From JBQTIM01 sp052388135 (lineage in GTDB: Bacteria; Elusimicrobiota; Elusimicrobia; FEN-1173): DNA of 7,521 bases. The position numbers were made by a program, and so were the translations under genes. The notes beneath the pieces were generated by a model. That model saw only the letters and a program-made list of their open reading frames with translations. It made no database searches and was not told where the DNA came from. Where the stretch lies: assembly GCA_052388135.1 (NCBI GenBank), contig JBQTIM010000140.1:1-7521 (forward strand). Reading direction: 5' to 3'. Every line of letters starts with the position of its first letter. The first letter of the stretch is position 1. This document shows positions 1-6,600 of the stretch, piece by piece.

Positions 1-1
1 G

Positions 2-91
2 CTGGGCCACAAGGTGGGGGAGCGCGTCACCGTGAAGCTCCCCGGCGGCACCACCGTCTACCAAATCAAGAAAGTCGCCCGGTTGCTTTAG
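2..91 (+). CDS. greA: Transcription elongation factor GreA-type, C-terminal end (partial)
   Basis: Only the last 29 codons and the TAG stop lie in the window; the gene starts upstream. The visible peptide begins LGHKVGERVTVKLPGG and ends IKKVARLL. A '(G)xKVGDxVxVKxPGGxxxYxIxxV' ending is the C-terminal FKBP-like domain of GreA/GreB, which docks the factor on RNA polymerase, while the missing N-terminal coiled coil would enter the secondary channel and stimulate cleavage of backtracked RNA. The spacing of the VGE, PGG and Y-x-I positions fits GreA well. The related GreB or Rnk cannot be excluded from 29 residues. The next gene starts 47 nt downstream with no recognisable terminator between, so transcription may continue into citrate synthase. 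Confidence 0.72.
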   Translation: MGHKVGERVTVKLPGGTTVYQIKKVARLL

Positions 92-100
92 GGAAACAAC

Positions 101-106
101 AAGGAG
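101..106 (+). promoter_or_regulatory. AAGGAG Shine-Dalgarno-like site, far from the citrate synthase ATG
   Basis: AAGGAG, continuing as a GAGAGAG run, lies 9 nt after the greA-type stop and 32 nt before ATG 139. That is too far for normal use. No in-frame ATG, GTG or TTG occurs between the site and 139, so either the intervening GC-rich stretch folds, the site is not used, or initiation is unusual. Confidence 0.35.
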
Positions 107-138
107 AGAGAGAACGCCGCGCCGAAGCCGCGGGGCCG

Positions 139-1338
139 ATGGCGAAGTTCCCATCCCCCGCTCCTTCTCCCCGGACCTTCTCCGCTGACATGCCCGACGG
201 AAACGCGCACAAAACCGAAGATTTCATCAAGGGGCTCGAAGGCATCATCGCCGCCGAGTCCGAGATCACGTTCCTGGACGGCCGTCTGGGCGTCATGATT
301 TACCGCGGCTACAACACCGTGGACCTGGCCGGCAAGGTTTCCTTCGAGGAGGCCGTGCACCTGTTGTGGGACGGAGACCTGCCCAACAAGGCGCGCCTGG
401 AGGCGTTCTCCAAGGAGTTTTTGCAGTACCGCGTCCTGCCGGCGGAAATCCTGGACATCCTGGGGAAATTCCCCGCCCAGGCGCATCCCATGGACGTCCT
501 GCGCACGGCGGTGTCCGCCCTGGGCGCGCTGGACCCGGAATCCGTCCTCAACACGCCGGAGGTGAACCGCCGCAAGGCCGTGCGCTTGGTGGCCCGCATC
601 GCCACCATCACCGCCGCCTGGGAAAGGCTTCGCAAGGGCCAAAAGCCCCTCGCGCCGGATCCGGCCCTCTCCCACGCCGCCAATTTTCTCTACATGCTCA
701 CCGGTGAAAAGCCCGACGCCCTGGCCGTCCAGGCCCTGGAAACTTATTTGGTCCTCCTGGCCGACCACGACCTGAACGCTTCCACCTTCGCCGCCCGGGT
801 CACCGTTTCCACGCTGTCCGACGTGCACTCCGCCGTCACCGCCGCCATCGGCGCCCTCAAGGGTCCCCTGCACGGCGGCGCCAACGAGAAAGCCATGCAG
901 ATGTTCATGGAGATCGGCGAGGCTTCCCGGGCCGCGGCCTACGTGGAAAAGGCCGTGGCGGAGAAAAAGAAAATCATGGGCTTCGGCCACCGCGTCTACA
1001 AGGTGGAGGACCCGCGCTCCAAGCCCTTGAAGGAGATGCTCAAGCGCCTGAGCGACCACAAGAAGGACACCAAGTGGTACGACATCTCCGTCAAGGTGGC
1101 CCAAGAGGTTCACCGCCACAAGAACATCAACACCAACGTGGACTTCTATTCCGCGTCCCTGCTCTACTTGCTCGGCATCGCGCCGGACCTTTTCACGCCC
1201 ATCTTCGCCATGTCGCGCGTGGCCGGCTGGACCGCCCACATCTTCGAGCAGTGCAAGGACAACCGGATCATCCGGCCCCTCTCCCATTACGTGGGCCCTC
1301 ACTTGCGGGCCTTCGTCCCCCTGGACCAGAGAAACTGA
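139..1338 (+). CDS. gltA: Citrate synthase (type II fold, short bacterial dimeric class)
   Basis: Cytoplasmic enzyme condensing oxaloacetate and acetyl-CoA to citrate and CoA, the entry step of the TCA cycle. The 399-residue protein shows the family from about residue 31 (KGLEGIIAAESEI, then DGRLGVMIYRGY) to the C-terminus (SHYVGPHLRAFVPLD). The catalytic triad is intact: His245 in GALKGPLHGGANE, His284 in MGFGHRVYK and Asp335 in NTNVDFYSASLLY; Arg360 in FAMSRVAGW fits an oxaloacetate-binding arginine. The length matches the short dimeric class, without the extra N-terminal domain of the hexameric NADH-regulated Gram-negative enzyme. The start is uncertain: ATG 139 is the first in-frame start, but the good AAGGAG lies 32 nt upstream, and ATG 190 (MPDGNAHKTEDF) would fit the family length equally well but has no ribosome site. 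The first 17 residues are Pro/Ser-rich and not family-like. 2-methylcitrate synthase (PrpC) is the main alternative; no prp genes are beside it. Confidence 0.95.
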   Translation: MAKFPSPAPSPRTFSADMPDGNAHKTEDFIKGLEGIIAAESEITFLDGRLGVMIYRGYNTVDLAGKVSFEEAVHLLWDGDLPNKARLEAFSKEFLQYRVLPAEILDILGKFPAQAHPMDVLRTAVSALGALDPESVLNTPEVNRRKAVRLVARIATITAAWERLRKGQKPLAPDPALSHAANFLYMLTGEKPDALAVQALETYLVLLADHDLNASTFAARVTVSTLSDVHSAVTAAIGALKGPLHGGANEKAMQMFMEIGEASRAAAYVEKAVAEKKKIMGFGHRVYKVEDPRSKPLKEMLKRLSDHKKDTKWYDISVKVAQEVHRHKNINTNVDFYSASLLYLLGIAPDLFTPIFAMSRVAGWTAHIFEQCKDNRIIRPLSHYVGPHLRAFVPLDQRN

Positions 1339-1536
1339 GCTTCCGGATCCTCTGCTTCATCACGGGAACGATCGTGGGCCTGGGCGCCTGGGTTTTCTCA
1401 GTCTCCCTCCGAATCCTGAACACCAGCATCCATGAAGGGGAATACGAATATCACACCGGCAGTTCCCGCAGCCGCCTAGCCGTCCGCCCGCCCACCGCCC
1501 TACCAGAAGAATAATTTCTCTTCTTCAAGAAGAACG

Positions 1537-1556
1537 ATCATATTTCTAGATATGAT
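1537..1556. repeat. Inverted repeat ATCATAT-(6)-ATATGAT
   Basis: Seven perfectly paired bases flank a 6-nt centre (TTCTAG). As RNA the stem could extend by a G-U and a C-G pair to nine. In an AT-rich intergenic region this could be an operator for a dimeric regulator or a weak hairpin. The role is not determined. Confidence 0.45.
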
Positions 1557-1605
1557 TGAGGTGGATATATTTTATAGCGATTCTGCCTACCCGCCAACAT
1601 GAAAC

Positions 1606-1628
1606 AATGTTAATATTTAATTAACATT
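1606..1628. repeat. Inverted repeat AATGTTAAT-(5)-ATTAACATT
   Basis: Nine perfectly complementary bases on each side of ATTTA, ending 8 nt before the ribosome site of the downstream gene. The symmetry and position are those of a transcription-factor operator overlapping a promoter or start site. It could alternatively form a weak A/U hairpin in the 5' leader. No T-run follows, so it is not a terminator. Confidence 0.5.
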
Positions 1629-1636
1629 CATCATGA

Positions 1637-1643
1637 GGGAGGT
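1637..1643 (+). promoter_or_regulatory. Ribosome binding site GGGAGGT
   Basis: GGGAGGT sits 9 nt before ATG 1653 and fixes this start against the overlapping ATG at 1633, which is in another frame and precedes the site. Confidence 0.65.
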
Positions 1644-1652
1644 CTTTGCGGG

Positions 1653-2654
1653 ATGCGCAAAGGTGGACGGACGAATTGGTCCTTCCGGTCAAATCGAGGC
1701 CGCTGGATACGCAAGATTGCCTGCGGAATTTTGTTCTACCCCTCTCTGGCCGCCGCCGATGCTCCCGCCGCTATAAATTATCAGGGCAAGCTGGCGGATT
1801 CCGCAGGCAATCCCTTAACCATTCCCGCGGCGGCCATGATATTCCGCATTTACGACGTTCCTTCCGCCGGCGCGCCGCTGTTCACGGAAACCCGCGCGGT
1901 GCCCGTGGACAACGGCGTTTTCAATGTTCACATCGGCTCCGCTACGCCCGGCGGCATTCCGCGAAGCGTTTTCCAGGGCGGGACGGAGCGCTATTTGGGA
2001 ATCACGGTGGGGGCGGACGCCGAAATGACGCCCCGGGAACGCCTGCTTTCGGTTCCTTACGCGCTGGCCGTGGCGTCGGGCAGCGTGGGCGGCCTCGAGA
2101 TCGCGGATTTCTCCGTTTCCCTCGTCGATTTGAGCACGGCCAGCGTGGACGGGCGCTACGTGACTCTGGGGACGGCGCAAACCGTGTCCGCGGCGAAAAT
2201 TTTCGGCGGGAGCGTTGACGTCGCGTCCGGACAATTTTCCGTGGGAGGGTCCACCCTGGCGGTTTCCGGCGGCCGCGTGGGCGTGGGGACGACATCTCCC
2301 TCGAGCCTTTTCCACGTCAGCGGGGGCACCGTGACGGTGAGCGGCGCCGGCGCGGCACTCAAGCTGGGCGACTTGGGAACCCCGCTGAGAGAAATTCGCG
2401 TCTACAGCGTCACGGTGGATCCGCCCAACCTGGGGTCCGGGTCCAGCTCCTATCAAAACGTGGACGTGCCGGGCCTGGCGGTGGGCGACGCTGTTTTCGT
2501 AACTCCCGGCATTGATCTGGCTGGGAACTGCGGCCTCATCGCGGCCTACGTGAGCGCGGCCGACACCCTTCGTTTAAAGCACGCGAACACCGGGGTGGGA
2601 GGCTCTTGCAACACGGGCGCTTCCGAATGGCTCGTCATCGCCGTCCGGAGCTGA
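1653..2654 (+). CDS. Secreted modular surface / fibre-like protein
   Basis: The 333-residue product is predicted to be exported. Residues 1-21 are rich in Arg/Lys, followed by a hydrophobic core (ACGILFYPSLAAA) and a likely signal-peptidase site after about Ala35. Residues 40-142 form a recognisable module: INYQGKLADSAGNPL, then FRIYDVPSAGAPLFTET, VDNGVFNVHIGS, RYLGITVGADAEMTPRERL and LSVPYALAVAS. This type occurs at the N-terminus of large secreted or fibre-like proteins of little-studied bacteria. Residues 200-230 carry one 'GRVGVGTTSPSSLFHVSGG' repeat unit, as seen in trimeric fibre stalks and heads. Residues about 250-333 (VTVDPPNLGSGSSSYQNV, VPGLAVGDAVFV, AAYVSAADTLRLKHAN) resemble a beta-rich C-terminal module common in phage structural proteins. 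Two cysteines near the C-terminus (293, 319) could form a disulfide. No enzyme motif is visible and the ligand is unknown. The 21-residue charged leader is long for a signal peptide, but no other in-frame start is better. Confidence 0.75.
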   Translation: MRKGGRTNWSFRSNRGRWIRKIACGILFYPSLAAADAPAAINYQGKLADSAGNPLTIPAAAMIFRIYDVPSAGAPLFTETRAVPVDNGVFNVHIGSATPGGIPRSVFQGGTERYLGITVGADAEMTPRERLLSVPYALAVASGSVGGLEIADFSVSLVDLSTASVDGRYVTLGTAQTVSAAKIFGGSVDVASGQFSVGGSTLAVSGGRVGVGTTSPSSLFHVSGGTVTVSGAGAALKLGDLGTPLREIRVYSVTVDPPNLGSGSSSYQNVDVPGLAVGDAVFVTPGIDLAGNCGLIAAYVSAADTLRLKHANTGVGGSCNTGASEWLVIAVRS

Positions 2655-2677
2655 TGTCCGGTGTCCATCGCCGGCCG

Positions 2678-2690
2678 TTTGATATAATGG
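2678..2690 (+). promoter_or_regulatory. Extended -10 promoter of queH (TTTGATATAATGG)
   Basis: The sequence has a perfect TATAAT at 2683-2688 preceded by TG-N, the extended -10 form. No good -35 is visible, which is acceptable for extended -10 promoters. A start about 7 nt downstream of the hexamer falls at about 2695, on the queH ATG itself. Confidence 0.7.
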
Positions 2691-2694
2691 GAAA

Positions 2695-3387
2695 ATGACG
2701 TCCGCTCTCCGCCGCATCGAGCCGCCCCAAGGCGAACGCCGGGTTCTCCTCCATTCTTGCTGCGCTCCCTGTTCCGGCTCCGTCATCGAGGACATCCACC
2801 GGGCCGGCGTGGACCTTTCCGTTTATTTCTACAATCCCAACATCCATCCCCGCCGGGAGTACGAGCTCCGCAAAGAGGAGAACATCCGCTACGCGGAGAA
2901 GCTGGGCATCCCCTTCATAGACGCCGATTACGACAAGGACCGCTGGTTCGAGCTCACCAAGGGCCACGAATGGGACGAGGAGCGCGGCGAACGCTGCACG
3001 CTCTGCTTCGAGATGCGTTTCGTGAAGACCGCCGAATACGCGCACCGAAACGGCTTCAAGGTCATCACCAGCTGCCTGGGCATCTCGCGCTGGAAAAATT
3101 TCGACCAAGTGACGGCCGCCGGCGAGAAAGCGGCTTCGCTTTTTCCCGGCGTTACCTACTGGGCCTACAATTGGCGCAAGGAGGACGGCTCCAACCGCAT
3201 GATCGAGATCGCCCGTGCCGAACGCTTTTACCAGCAGCAATACTGCGGCTGCGCCTATTCCCTCCGCGACTCCAACCGCTGGCGCGAAGCCAAGGGCCGG
3301 ACCCGCATCGAAATCGGCAGCGACTACTACGGGCCGAAAGCGCCCGCTTCCGATTTTCCCGCCTCTTCCGCTCCCTCCGCCGGCTAG
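2695..3387 (+). CDS. queH: Epoxyqueuosine reductase QueH
   Basis: QueH reduces epoxyqueuosine to queuosine in the wobble position of tRNAs with GUN anticodons (Asp, Asn, His, Tyr), replacing the cobalamin-dependent QueG. The 230-residue protein carries the family's metal and redox cysteines: HSCCAPCSG (Cys22, Cys23, Cys26), ERCTLCFEMR (Cys101, Cys104) and QQYCGCAYSL (Cys184, Cys186). It also has the conserved VYFYNPNIHP, EYELRKEENIRYAEKLG, WAYNWRKEDGSNRM and SLRDSNRW segments. The long ISRWKNFDQV / YNWRKEDGS version matches the proteobacterial-like branch. The Ala/Pro/Ser-rich tail after about residue 213 is not conserved family sequence. ATG 2695 is the only usable start, and it lies so close to a TATAAT that the mRNA may be leaderless; no Shine-Dalgarno is present. 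The stop codon TAG lies inside a 10-bp sequence duplicated at the far end of the following insertion element, so the element entered at the gene's end without breaking it. No other queuosine genes are in the window. Confidence 0.93.
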   Translation: MTSALRRIEPPQGERRVLLHSCCAPCSGSVIEDIHRAGVDLSVYFYNPNIHPRREYELRKEENIRYAEKLGIPFIDADYDKDRWFELTKGHEWDEERGERCTLCFEMRFVKTAEYAHRNGFKVITSCLGISRWKNFDQVTAAGEKAASLFPGVTYWAYNWRKEDGSNRMIEIARAERFYQQQYCGCAYSLRDSNRWREAKGRTRIEIGSDYYGPKAPASDFPASSAPSAG

Positions 3388-3390
3388 CCT
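3381..3390. repeat. Left copy of 10-bp direct repeat (probable target-site duplication)
   Basis: CGGCTAGCCT is repeated exactly at 3523-3532, immediately outside the inverted-repeat element. The core GGCTAGCC is itself palindromic, so the duplication can be mistaken for a longer terminal inverted repeat. This copy contains the queH stop TAG (3385-3387). Confidence 0.6.
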
Positions 3391-3522
3391 CAATGCGGTT
3401 CAATTAATGTGTGTCACCCCGGCGAAAGCCGGGGCCCAGGCAGTAAAACTGGTTTTTAAGCAACTATTTCACGACCTGGATACCGGCTTCCGCCGGTAAG
3501 ACGGCTTAATTGAACTTCATTG
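3391..3522. mobile_element. 132-bp MITE-like element with terminal inverted repeats
   Basis: The ends are 17-nt inverted repeats, CAATGCGGTTCAATTAA (3391-3407) and TTAATTGAACTTCATTG (3506-3522), matching at 15 of 17 positions. Outside them lies a perfect 10-bp direct repeat. Inside is a second nested, imperfect inverted pair: GTCACCCCGGCGAAAGCCGG (3413-3432) with a following CCCAGG, against CCTGGATACCGGCTTCCGCC (3475-3494). Each inner arm is also a hairpin: CCCCGGC-GAAA-GCCGGGG (3417-3434) and TACCGGC-TTCC-GCCGGTA (3481-3498). The inner unit resembles the 'GTCATxCCGGCGAAAGCCGGxATCCAGG' repeats scattered in many bacterial genomes. No transposase fits in 132 bp, so it would have been moved by an enzyme encoded elsewhere. 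As RNA it would form a strongly folded queH 3' end and might serve as its terminator. Confidence 0.65.
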
Positions 3523-3532
3523 CGGCTAGCCT
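3523..3532. repeat. Right copy of 10-bp direct repeat (probable target-site duplication)
   Basis: CGGCTAGCCT is identical to 3381-3390 and directly abuts the right terminal inverted repeat. One further base (C) also matches beyond the ten, but on the left that base belongs to the element end. Confidence 0.6.
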
Positions 3533-3561
3533 CTCCTTATTCGCCGCCGCGAGGGGCGATA

Positions 3562-3574
3562 TTTTGTAGAATGG
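3562..3574 (+). promoter_or_regulatory. Probable -10 promoter region of the PPi-PEPCK gene (TTTTGTAGAATGG)
   Basis: TAGAAT at 3567-3572 follows a T-run and TG, and is followed by GG, as in the other two promoters of this window. A start near 3579 would give a leader of about 29 nt containing GGAGAAAGAG (3591-3600), a plausible though distant ribosome site for ATG 3608. The promoter lies outside the inserted element, so the insertion did not disrupt it. Confidence 0.5.
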
Positions 3575-3607
3575 GGGGCGATTTATCGTCGGAGAAAGAG
3601 ATCACTC

Positions 3608-6600
3608 ATGGACTTCGGTAAAACCCTTGGTTTTCAGGCCGACCGCGACGCCGCCCCCTCCGGCGACGGGCAGCTGGCCCAATACATCAACCTTAAGCTG
3701 GCGGCCCTGGGCTGTCCGGCGGCCGACGACGGAGCCGAGGCGCGGCTTCTGGAGATCGCGCGGCCTCTTCTCTCCATCCACGCGGCCAAAACGGAGCTGT
3801 TGGGGAACCTGCTCTGTCCGGCCGACCAGCGCATCCAGGATTTCCTCGACGCTTACTTAAAGGATGTCTCCGGCGGGACCCCCCGTCTGCCCCACAGCAC
3901 TTTCATGCTGGACCGCCACGGCCTGGCGCGGCTCATGTCCCTGCCCGCCAAGGGCGACACTTTCTCGTCGGAAATTGTAAGCTCCCACCGGGTGCGGCAG
4001 GGCGTTTTGCACAACCCCGATAAGGACCGCCGCACCACCCAGGGCGTCTTCCACATCGCCGAGGGCGGCTTCCCCATCCCCGACGACAAGGCGGCCGTGC
4101 CCAAAGCCATTTTCCGCCGCCTTCTGGCCGCGGCCGTCAGCCCGCCCAAGTCCCTGCTCCGCCTTCCCTTCACGGCCGGACAAAAACAAGAAGCCAAAAC
4201 CTGGGTGTCCCTGCTCCTGCGGCCGGTGGTCTGTCCGGAAGTGCGCGGCTTCATCGAAGAAAAATCCTTGGAAGTTCGTTTCTTCGCGCCCGGCGGCCTT
4301 GTCTGCAACCTGGATTTCGTGGAATCCATCTTCGGCAACGCCGGCAACCCTTTCCTCCCCGAGAACGACGCCGCCCTGGACGCGGAGCATTGGACGGGCC
4401 ACACCGGCTGCGTCATTCTGGCGCCGCACCTCATCGGCCTGAAGAAAAAGGATGTGGGCCTCCCCGCCTGGGACAAGGCGTCGGAGCGCCAGCGCCGCGA
4501 CGGCATGTGCTGGAAAGCCGACGATGAGCTCTACAACGGCGGCCAGGCGTTCAAGGTGGTTTGCCGCGACGGTCGCGGCGTCATCGTCACCCTCATCGCC
4601 GACAACTATTTCGGCTACTGCAAAAAAGAGGTGAAAAGCCAGATCAGCTATTCCGCCAACCTCTACGGCCTCTGCGAAGAGGAGCATTCCGGCGGCGCCA
4701 CGGTGTTCCCGAGCTACGACTTGGGCGAGGAGGCCCATCCCGGTCCCGCCGCCGCCGGCGGCTCCCTGAAGGAAAACGCCGGGCTCTATCCCGATGTGAT
4801 GGAGCTTAAGCCCGAAGGTTACGCCGTGGACAAGCTTCATCCCGACATCCTCTACGTGCCGGAGGACGCCCGTTTCGACCTGTCCACCCACAGCGTCCAT
4901 TGGACCGCCGGAGGACAGCCGCGCAGCGTCAAGCTTCTGGCTTCCCATGCGTACGTCTATCCCTCGGGCTACAAAGTCCGCCTGAAGAAGCAGACCGGCG
5001 GCAGCCGCTGGCACCTTTACGGCACGGTGGCCGAAGGCACCCTTTGCCACAAGCCCTGCACCGTCTCCGGCGGAGGCAAGTCGGAAATTTCCAAGCCCAT
5101 CGTGGACGCCATGATCCCCGGGCCCGTTTTCGTCGCGGACTTCCGAGCCGACTTCGATCAGGCGGCGGACATTCTGCGCCGGGATTTCGGCGACAGGTTC
5201 AAGGTTCCCAAGCCCGGCCGCAGCCGACCCATTTTAAGCGAGGCCCGTTCCCTGGGCTCCGTCATCAAGCTGTTGACCCCCGCCGCCGAGTACACCGACG
5301 CCTACAACGAATGGCTGAAGAATTTGCCGCCTCACGTGCGAGAGCTCATTTTCGTGGTCAAGCGGTTCTACAAGCCGGAATGGGGCGACCGCTGGCGCGA
5401 GCACTTCAGCGTGGACGTCATCAACGGCCATCCCGGCCATGAGCTGAAATGCGACGACCGCAAGCTGGTGGCCAACTACCTGCGCGTGGGCCTGGAGCAG
5501 GACGGCTCCTGGCGGATCTACCGCGTGCGCCAAGACTACACCGCCGCCGATAAAATCCAGGCCGAGGACGACATCACCGTCTCCGTGGTGGCGCCGCGGG
5601 ACCGCCTGGGAAAAGTTCCGGCGGCCTGGACCAACCCCAGCCTGAAGGTCGTGAAAAATTGCGAGTACCGGCTGTTCCAACGGCCCGACGACGCCATCCA
5701 CCGCGGCTACGACAAGCAGACCGAGGCGGACCTTGCGCGCCCCGGAAACTTCCTCTCGAACTTTGAGCCCCTCACCCGGCCCCAGGCGCAGGACATTCTG
5801 GACGACGCGGCCGGCTTCGACCAATACACCGAGCCGATGAAGCGTCTCTTGCGGGATTTTCTGGCCGAATCGAAACCCGAATACGTCGTTTCCTCCGCCC
5901 ACCCGCGCCTGGTGGAAGGCAAGCCCTCGAAGAATCCGCGCTATCTTCAGGACCGGCCGGATTTGGTGAACCCGCGCCTGACTTATCTGTCCCAGGCGGG
6001 GGCTCGTCTGGCCCGCCGCGTGCCGTCGGGCGAGCCGGTTTATTTTCCCGTCAACGCCGTCCTGGCCGGCCGCCGCAACAATCCGCCCGACGCCAAGGCC
6101 GGTCTCCGCCCTCTTGCCGTGTTCAACCCCATTCATTACCAGGAACTGCCCGAGCTCTTCATGGACTTCATCTGCAGCGTCACCGGCAAGTCGCCCTCCA
6201 CCACGGGCTTCGGCTCCGAAGGCGCTCTCACCAAGGGTCCCTTCAACGCCCTCTGGCCCGTGGTGGACCTGAACAACGCTTTGGTCTCCTACCTTCTCAC
6301 CGGCTACGGCGGCTTCACCTCGGCCGCCGGTTACGTGGGGCCCCGCGTGCGCGTGGACCACGACATCAGCCTCCTGGTGCCGGAGATCTGGTCGCGCATG
6401 TCGCCCGAGGAGCGCGAGCCGGCCCGCCTCATCGCCAACGGCCACCTGGAGAAGCTGGAGGATTTCGAGCACCGCGGCCGCCGCGTCCTGGCCGGCCGCT
6501 TGGGCTGGCGCATCACCGCGGAATTCGTCCGCACCGTCTTGGGCCGGATCTTCAACAGCCCCACCGCCGTTTTCAGCGAGGAGATGCTCAAGCCGGAGCT

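Larger units (their letters stand above)
1339..1652. other. 314-nt spacer between citrate synthase and the surface-protein gene
   Basis: The left part (1339-1514) has the GC content of the genes around it and contains only a doubtful open frame ending in TAA at 1512-1514. The right part (about 1505-1634) is abruptly AT-rich and holds two inverted repeats, listed separately. It is the likely promoter region of the downstream gene, but I cannot pick a -35/-10 pair with confidence: TATATTTTATA at 1566-1576 is only a candidate. No convincing Rho-independent terminator follows citrate synthase. Confidence 0.6.

Noticed and set aside
88..1302. 404-codon open frame on the - strand opposite citrate synthase
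   Set aside because: It is the antisense shadow of a gene with an intact catalytic triad; the product is a Gly/Val/His-rich string typical of GC-rich antisense frames.
1358..1400. GC-rich segment plus GTTTTC after citrate synthase as a terminator
   Set aside because: I could not draw a continuous stem before the short T-run.
2645..2661. Hairpin CCGGA-(7)-TCCGG across the stop of the surface-protein gene as a terminator
   Set aside because: Only five pairs and no T-run; the following TTT belongs to the queH promoter.
3413..3502. CRISPR-like repeats
   Set aside because: The similar units are in inverted, not direct, orientation and occur only twice; this is a nested inverted repeat inside a MITE-like element.
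3857..5050. 397-codon - strand frame
   Set aside because: Same antisense shadow effect; no ribosome site or motif.
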